A DNA stretch of 64,000 nt from positions 2,170,001 through 2,234,000 of the forward strand of contig NZ_CP101823.1 of assembly GCF_024498175.1 (NCBI RefSeq), written 5' to 3'. This DNA is from Haloplanus salinarum. GTDB taxonomy: Archaea > Halobacteriota > Halobacteria > Halobacteriales > Haloferacaceae. A program made the translations under genes and the position numbers. The notes beneath the pieces were generated by a model, which worked only from the letters and a program-made list of their open reading frames with translations, had not been told where the DNA came from and did no database searches. Positions 61,196 through 64,000 of this stretch are shown here, piece after piece (position 1 is the stretch's first letter; every line of letters begins with the position of its first letter).

Positions 61196-61636
61196 ATGTC
61201 CACTCCAAGAAAACCAGCCGGTGGGCCCGCCGATGTAACCGCTGACATAGCCGAACGAGCGTGGGAAGGGACCGTTGCCAGCGCCGTCTTGGTCCCCGCG
61301 ATGCAACTTTTTCTCTTAGAGTTCGCCAACGCACTCCAGCCTATCGCAGGTAACGCGCTGGCCGTCGACCCGATGACGATGCTGTCTACGGCTATCGTTG
61401 TCCTGGGCGTGTTGCCGGTCGCCTCAACGCTCGTTTCGACAGCCGTCGCATATGCGGCCGCTGGCTGGCCGGGGGTGGTGTTCTACTACCTTATGTCGAC
61501 GGGAGCCTCGATGGTGCTCGGTGCAGAGCTACTTGGGGCTATCATCTTCATGACCGGCGTCGTGCTGTTCCTGGTCGTTGCCGCGCTCAAGATGCGAGGT
61601 AGTCAGCGACGACGGCGTCCACGACGCCCGATGTAG
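61196..61636 (+). CDS. Membrane protein with basic tail
   Basis: The protein has 146 residues and three or four hydrophobic helices (about 28-50, 58-82, 88-108, 112-132), ending in the strongly basic KMRGSQRRRRPRRPM. It is small, probably a provirus structural or membrane protein, but no family is recognised. Moderate GC. Confidence 0.6.
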   Translation: MSTPRKPAGGPADVTADIAERAWEGTVASAVLVPAMQLFLLEFANALQPIAGNALAVDPMTMLSTAIVVLGVLPVASTLVSTAVAYAAAGWPGVVFYYLMSTGASMVLGAELLGAIIFMTGVVLFLVVAALKMRGSQRRRRPRRPM

Positions 61637-61790
61637 GCCGCCACCCACCCTTCAGACGACGTACCGCCAAGACGCGTGTGTATGTACGTACGCCGAATGG
61701 CTCACCCCCGCAGAAACATCCGCTTCAGACTCATTTAATATCTGAAACGTTCTAATTCCCATAGGGTCACCAACAGACCCACTGGTATCT

Positions 61791-63521
61791 ATGGCAACTG
61801 ACTCGACGACCAGCGATAGCTACGGCGAACAGCACGCAGTCAAACAGATGGACGTGAATCTCGTGAAGGCCGCCGAGCGCCTCATATTCGACCAAGCTGG
61901 GTCGCTTGAGGATGGTATCCGCGAAGGCGTCCAGAACGGCGTCGACGCCCCCGGTAGCTCGCACGTCCAGGTCGCGGTCCAGCCCAGCCAACAGCGCACC
62001 ATCATCTGGGACGACGGCGAAGGCATGGGCCTCAGCAACGACGAAGTCGAGACGTTCCTCACCGAGTTGTTCGAATCGACGAAAGACGACGCTGACGCCA
62101 GCATCGGCCAGTTCGGGATTGGCTTCGCGCAGATGATGGCGAAGGCGCAGGTGACAGTCTACACGCGCGCGTACATCACTGAGTTCGACGCCAGCGAACG
62201 CACCGCGTGGAGTGACTCGCCTCTCGACTACCGCCTGTGGGGGCCGGACGAGGTCGCTCAACAGACAGACGGCATGAACCCACGCTCCGAGTTCGACGGC
62301 GAGCCGCGCTTCGACGGCTTCGACGGGTTCTGGGTCGAACTCGACCACTACGACGACCAGGTGCCCGACAGCGAGGACCTCGGAGACTGGGACGACGTGA
62401 CCGACGAGCTACGTTCTCGATTCAAGTTCATCGCCGCCGCGACCGGGGTGCGCGTCTACCTGAACGGCGAGGACATCTCGCAACCACCAGGCGAGCGGTA
62501 CGGCAACTACCAAACCTACGAGGACGAGCAGGTCTACATCGCGCTCAAGCACTCGTCGTACGGGAACGTCTCGGTCTACAGCAACGGCATCCACGTCGAG
62601 AATCAGTACCGTGACGGTGTGAAGGGCTACGTCGTCACCAAGGCGAATCTCAGTCTCAATATGAGCAGAGACGAGGTGAAATCGGACTGTCCCGTTTGGG
62701 CGGAGGTCGAGCCCAAAGTAGCGGACCTGACGAAGCAGGTACTACAGAACACGTCTGACAGCAGGCTCAGCGAATCAGGCCGGACCGCTATCGCCCGGCT
62801 AGTACGGGAGGGTCACGACGACATGGGCGACCGAGAAGTGTTCGAGACCGCCAACGGCGAGACCGTCTCACTGGAGGACATCGCTGACCACGACTCGCTG
62901 GCGTTCGCCCCGCAGGGCCACCGCCGGGCCGACAAGATGCTCGAACGCGGATTCATGGTGCTCCGCGAACCCGGCGATGGTGGCGACGACCCCAACCGCG
63001 AACTGCAAGAGGCCCTCAGCGAGAACGTCGTTGACGACACGCCCGACGAGCGGGCCATCGACCAGTGGGCGTCGGCCCACGGGGTGAGCGGGGGCTACGA
63101 GACACTCGACGACCCGACCGACTGGAACGCGACGATGGCCGTCGTCGAAACGCTCAACGACCAGATAGCCGCCGAAATCGAGCAAGACCGACGGGACGTA
63201 CGGTTCGGTCAGGACGAATCGCGGAAGGGCTGGACGGACGGGGGTTCAGAAATCGTCGTCACCGAGACCGCCTGGCACGGCGACTACACCGTAGGTCGTA
63301 TCCTGAACATCTGGCGGCATCTGTGTCACGAGTACGCTCACGAGGAGAATACTGAGGGTGTGCAGGAAGCCCCCCACGGTGATGGCTTCGCCCGGCGATT
63401 CCGCCGATACATCGACGCAACTGAGCACGTCGCCACAGACCTCATTGACGAGGTTCAGCGCAACGGCAAGAAGCAGACGATGGCCGAGCACGGACACCCG
63501 CTGAGCCAGTACCGGGGCTGA
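61791..63521 (+). CDS. GHKL ATPase fused to a HEYAH metallopeptidase-like domain
   Basis: The protein has 576 residues. The N-terminal GHKL/Hsp90-like ATPase has Glu45-x3-Asn49 in EGVQNGVDA, the Asp loop DDGEGM (74-79) and the glycine lid GQFGIGFA (106-113); a transducer-like middle region follows (about 200-300, VYLNGEDISQPPGERYGNYQ). The C-terminal part has HEYAH (513-517) and a further His 12 residues on in PHGDGF, an HExxH-x11-H zinc metallopeptidase pattern. GHKL ATPases with attached effectors occur in MORC-like and anti-phage systems, so a defence or replication role in the element is suspected. Confidence 0.75.
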   Translation: MATDSTTSDSYGEQHAVKQMDVNLVKAAERLIFDQAGSLEDGIREGVQNGVDAPGSSHVQVAVQPSQQRTIIWDDGEGMGLSNDEVETFLTELFESTKDDADASIGQFGIGFAQMMAKAQVTVYTRAYITEFDASERTAWSDSPLDYRLWGPDEVAQQTDGMNPRSEFDGEPRFDGFDGFWVELDHYDDQVPDSEDLGDWDDVTDELRSRFKFIAAATGVRVYLNGEDISQPPGERYGNYQTYEDEQVYIALKHSSYGNVSVYSNGIHVENQYRDGVKGYVVTKANLSLNMSRDEVKSDCPVWAEVEPKVADLTKQVLQNTSDSRLSESGRTAIARLVREGHDDMGDREVFETANGETVSLEDIADHDSLAFAPQGHRRADKMLERGFMVLREPGDGGDDPNRELQEALSENVVDDTPDERAIDQWASAHGVSGGYETLDDPTDWNATMAVVETLNDQIAAEIEQDRRDVRFGQDESRKGWTDGGSEIVVTETAWHGDYTVGRILNIWRHLCHEYAHEENTEGVQEAPHGDGFARRFRRYIDATEHVATDLIDEVQRNGKKQTMAEHGHPLSQYRG

Positions 63522-64000
63522 GCGCCCGTGCCGGTTACTCGCCGCCGTTCGACACCCCCTGTCGACGCCCCCCATAAGGCCGACCGGACGGTGACCTCGC
63601 CCTCTTGCCCTCTTTCACAACCGAACCTGTTGTTGCAGGTTAGCCAAAATAAGCGTCGAAGGTTTTTTATTCCCCGTCGTACCATGTAGTTCTACGCAGT
63701 AGTTGCACTCAGTAGCTACTGCTGACCCAATCAAGATGTAAAATACACTACATGTTCGAACGGGTAACACGAAAGTGGAAGCGTCCGTGCTGTTGTAGCA
63801 GCACGAACATTCCGCCACAGGCCGGTAAGCCCGAGACGGGGAACTTCGTACGGGTTGGGATTTTTCGTCCCAGTTCCTCATTGCCCATGGAGAGGCATCA
63901 ACGTTACCCACCTCTCCAGAAGGGCTGTTCTCCGTCGCACCTTGGCACTCAGACCGGGAGCCAAGGTTGGTAAATAGACACGAACATGAAGAACGACAAT
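63522..64000. other. No gene seen
   Basis: Low-complexity, moderate-GC DNA follows the GHKL gene. A hairpin CGTGCTG-N6-CAGCACG lies at 63786-63805. Short frames (63752-63973 plus strand, 63615-63911 minus strand) lack haloarchaeal composition. No tRNA or attachment repeat was found, so the right end of the element lies outside the window or is unmarked. Confidence 0.4.

Noticed and set aside
63752-63973. 73-codon plus-strand ORF near the right edge
   Set aside because: Ser/Pro/Cys-rich, runs through a hairpin, and has no promoter or family.

Overview
The window is from a halophilic archaeon (class Halobacteria). Evidence: strongly acidic proteins, fused NuoCD, bacterio-opsin-activator (HTH-10) regulators, archaeal RfcL, an HMG-CoA synthase of the mevalonate pathway, DUF2150, Tat lipoproteins, archaeal type IV pilins, many ATGA/GTGA start-stop overlaps, and TATA-like boxes about 25-35 bp upstream of starts.

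Three blocks with different base composition are visible. (1) About 1-27,960 is an accessory block of lower GC. It holds a secreted protein with a membrane-HTH partner behind a phased operator array, an amidohydrolase, an orphan nuoCD with small downstream genes, an alpha/beta hydrolase broken by an 80-bp MITE, two decayed copies of one DDE insertion sequence, a nickel/cobalt island (CbiMNQO transporter, two NikR regulators, an NMT1-type ABC transporter), a wHTH-MazF toxin-antitoxin pair and a redox locus (23.1-27.9 kb). The redox locus encodes the FMN transferase ApbE, two four-helix b-type cytochrome-like membrane proteins, Asp/His-rich secreted proteins and a thrombospondin-3 protein; its transcription units share an upstream motif. 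(2) About 28,000-57,445 is a GC-rich, core-like block: gcvH/gcvT, regulators, a PAS histidine kinase with an in-frame array of six hairpins, an SLC13/RCK transporter, a pilin cluster, hmgB, a DASH photolyase with a coupled ferredoxin, a malic enzyme, a heme A synthase and rfcL. It also carries decayed remnants of CorC/HlyC and MscS genes. (3) 57,497 to the right edge is an integrated element: a small coiled-coil protein, a tyrosine integrase directly beside the rfcL start, membrane proteins, three overlapping 35-41-residue zinc-knuckle proteins, a stand-alone MgsA-C-like protein, and a GHKL ATPase joined to a HEYAH metallopeptidase-like domain. Its right end is not seen.

The strongest candidates for undescribed biology are the ApbE/cytochrome redox locus with its shared operator and TGAS motifs, the GHKL-metallopeptidase fusion with the three micro zinc proteins, and the about 23-bp-periodic hairpin array inside the kinase gene. 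No tRNA, rRNA or CRISPR array was recognised. All family calls were made by reading the sequence; no database search was run.
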